From: Paenibacillus riograndensis SBR5
GTDB lineage: Bacteria > Bacillota > Bacilli > Paenibacillales > Paenibacillaceae
Length of the DNA stretch: 64,000 bases
Assembly: GCF_000981585.1 (NCBI RefSeq)
Contig: NZ_LN831776.1
Span: forward strand, 2,681,001-2,745,000
Reading direction: 5' to 3'
Below the pieces are notes generated by a model. The model was not told the DNA's origin. It ran no database searches and saw nothing but the letters and a program-made list of their open reading frames with translations. Shown piece after piece: positions 62,474 through 64,000 of this stretch; position 1 is the stretch's first letter, and each line of letters opens with the position of its first letter. Made by a program: the position numbers and the translations under genes.

Positions 62474-63835
62474 ATGAACTTCGCCGTCATCGCGGATGAC
62501 TTGACTGGGGCGAATGATACAGGGGTGCAAATGGCCCGTCAGGGCTTGGCCACTTCTGTACTGCTTGAGCTGAAGACGGGCGGGGGGAAACAGGAGGCTG
62601 TTGTGTTTGATACCGACAGCCGCTCTCTTCCTCCCCTGGAGGCTTATCAGAAAGTCAAGGATGTATGCCTGTTTCTGGGGCGCCGCGGAGAAGCTTCCTC
62701 TCCTGTCATCTACAAAAAGTTTGATTCCACGCTGCGCGGAAATATCGGCAGTGAGCTGGACGCCGTCTATGAGACGCTGCAGCCTGATTTTGTTGTCATC
62801 GCCCCTTCTTTTCCAAGGGTCGGGCGCACGCTGGCGGACGGAATTGTGTATGTGAACGGGATGCCGTTGCACGAGACAGAGATGGCTTGTGATCCCAAGC
62901 ATCCGGCAACGGAATCGGCTTTCTCTGCCATTCTTGAGCGGCAAAGCCGTTATCCGGCAGCCCTTATTTCGCTGGAACAGCTGAGAGGAGAGCGTGCTGC
63001 GCTTGATGAACTGATTGCCGGGTATCGCCAGTCAGGCATTCCCTATCTGGTGTTCGACGCGGAGCGTGAAGAGGATCTGGCCTTGATCGCTTCTTTGTTT
63101 CCCGAAGGACCGGGACGTCCGAAAGTTGTTTGGGCCGGGTCAGCGGGTTTGGCAGGCGCCCTGACGGGGCAAATTCTCCGCAGCTTGAGAGAAGCCCCGG
63201 AGCAAGCGGGTGTTGTATTAAATAAGTCAGGCAATAAACAGGCAGCATCCTGCGATAATGTCGTGTATTACGATACGAATTGTGTACTTATTGTCGTCGG
63301 CAGCGTCAACCCGTGGTCCCGCCGCCAGCTAACCGAACTGGTGAAGGAGGACAGTGTTTCTGCTATCGTCGTTGAGTCGGATAAGCTGCTCTTCCCAAGC
63401 TCATGCGAGATGGAATTGAACCGGGTCCGCGAGCTTGTAACCGGCATCATCTCCCGGGAGGGGAAGCATGTGGCGCTCTATACGTCGGGCGATCCGGACG
63501 AGGTCGACCGGGTCCGCAAGCTTGGGCGCGCCAGCGGCCTGAGCGCTACGGAAGTGGGCAAGCGCATCAGCGCCGCGCTTGGCCGGGTGGCTGCTGATAT
63601 TATCGCCGAATGCGGAATCCGCCATATGGTGCTGACCGGAGGCGATACCGCGAAGCAGGTCTGCCGCCATTTAAGCGATGTGGAGATCAAGCTCATTGAT
63701 GAGGTGGAGAACGGAGTCCCGCTCGGGCGGACGCCGGGCGAATCCGGCAGATATATTATTACGAAAGCGGGGGCTTTCGGAAGCGATCAGGTACTGGTCC
63801 GCTCCGTGAAGGCTCTGCAGAAAGGCGTGACATGA
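62474..63835 (+). CDS. four-carbon acid sugar kinase (DUF1537 family)
   Basis: A 453-residue kinase: NFAVIADDLTGANDTGVQMA (substrate domain) and GRVAADIIAECGIRHMVLTG then GDTAKQV (nucleotide domain). The family phosphorylates D-threonate, D-erythronate or L-threonate (DtnK/DenK/LtnK/OtnK). GGAGGGGG precedes the ATG. Its stop overlaps the pdxA2-like start as ATGA, the standard pairing for D-threonate/erythronate catabolism. Confidence 0.93.
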   Translation: MNFAVIADDLTGANDTGVQMARQGLATSVLLELKTGGGKQEAVVFDTDSRSLPPLEAYQKVKDVCLFLGRRGEASSPVIYKKFDSTLRGNIGSELDAVYETLQPDFVVIAPSFPRVGRTLADGIVYVNGMPLHETEMACDPKHPATESAFSAILERQSRYPAALISLEQLRGERAALDELIAGYRQSGIPYLVFDAEREEDLALIASLFPEGPGRPKVVWAGSAGLAGALTGQILRSLREAPEQAGVVLNKSGNKQAASCDNVVYYDTNCVLIVVGSVNPWSRRQLTELVKEDSVSAIVVESDKLLFPSSCEMELNRVRELVTGIISREGKHVALYTSGDPDEVDRVRKLGRASGLSATEVGKRISAALGRVAADIIAECGIRHMVLTGGDTAKQVCRHLSDVEIKLIDEVENGVPLGRTPGESGRYIITKAGAFGSDQVLVRSVKALQKGVT

Positions 63836-64000
63836 TGAAGCCGATTATTGCCATTACTATGGGGGATGCGGCCGGTATTGGGCCTGAGGTTATTGTGAAA
63901 GCGTTATCGCACCCTGATGTTTACGAGATGTGCCGGCCGGTTGTCATCGGCGATGCCGGAACACTGAAGCGGGCAGCCGCCGTCACCGGCCGGAGTGATA
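63832..64000 (+). CDS. PdxA-family dehydrogenase, N-terminal part
   Basis: The first 56 residues are present: MKPIIAITMGDAAGIGPEVI then VKALSHPDVYEMC and VVIGDAGTLKRAA, the family N-terminus. The window ends before the metal-binding histidines. Next to a DUF1537 kinase this is most likely PdxA2, which oxidises and decarboxylates a 4-phospho-threonate or erythronate, rather than the vitamin B6 enzyme. The start overlaps the kinase stop. Confidence 0.9.
   Translation, partial: MMKPIIAITMGDAAGIGPEVIVKALSHPDVYEMCRPVVIGDAGTLKRAAAVTGRSD

Overview
The window reads as the chromosome of a Gram-positive, spore-forming firmicute, most likely a Paenibacillus. The evidence is a cotJABC spore-coat operon, MprF, two UppP proteins, a LicT/bgl system with RNA antiterminators, YfkAB, CNNM/CorC proteins, strong AGGAGG-type ribosome sites and runs of short dispersed intergenic repeats. 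Species cannot be fixed from sequence alone.

0-15.5 kb is largely cell-envelope defence: the tail of an OmpR-type response regulator, an ABC-2 transporter, a membrane protein, a secreted protein, UppP, a secreted phosphoesterase, a FetAB-like ABC pair, MprF, two GNAT acetyltransferases and a heterodimeric ABC exporter. Two of these promoters carry an almost identical array of four hexamers at exact 11-bp spacing, a candidate site for an OmpR/PhoP-type regulator.

15.5-30.3 kb holds a decayed VOC gene, a LicT-controlled beta-glucoside operon with two RAT antiterminator switches, two HD-GYP proteins (one lacking the H of its HD motif), a MoaD-MoaE fusion, a 5'-nucleotidase-like phosphoesterase, a second UppP, YfkAB and a CNNM/CorC transporter.

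30.3-36.3 kb is an accessory scar. Two broken sugar ABC permease genes lead into an A/T-rich island with a DUF2441-like gene (frameshifted at its 5' end), a short lanthipeptide-synthetase-like protein (lyase plus kinase, no cyclase) and a 79-residue precursor with an NHLP/Nif11-like leader and a Ser/Cys-rich tail. This looks like an unusual RiPP system and is the most interesting locus here. Broken IS630 and IS1182 pieces and a deleted cotJ copy follow.

36.3-44.2 kb is a divergent mannoside-type PTS locus (DUF7916, EIIC, GH125 one way; GntR/LacI-type regulator, PRD regulator, EIIA, EIIB and its own HPr the other). 44.2-46 kb holds a candidate structured RNA and the intact cotJABC. 46.2-49.2 kb has a TetR/SDR pair, a carboxymuconolactone decarboxylase-like protein and an ECF41 sigma factor, with matching ECF41 promoters before the last two genes.

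49.6-52 kb is another patchwork: an orphan gene, a DHFR-like gene, a Tn554-type TnpC relic, a cotJC 3' copy and an mprF relic. 52-58.8 kb carries an RND pump, a DedA-PAP2 fusion lacking its phosphatase histidines, a mini-DUF212 protein, and an ECF sigma/anti-sigma/membrane-protein operon. After a third cotJC relic, 59.4-64 kb is a sugar-acid catabolic operon (iron alcohol dehydrogenase, PrpR-type regulator, DUF1537 kinase, PdxA2-like dehydrogenase cut by the window end), preceded by two TGTTGC/GCAACA palindromes.
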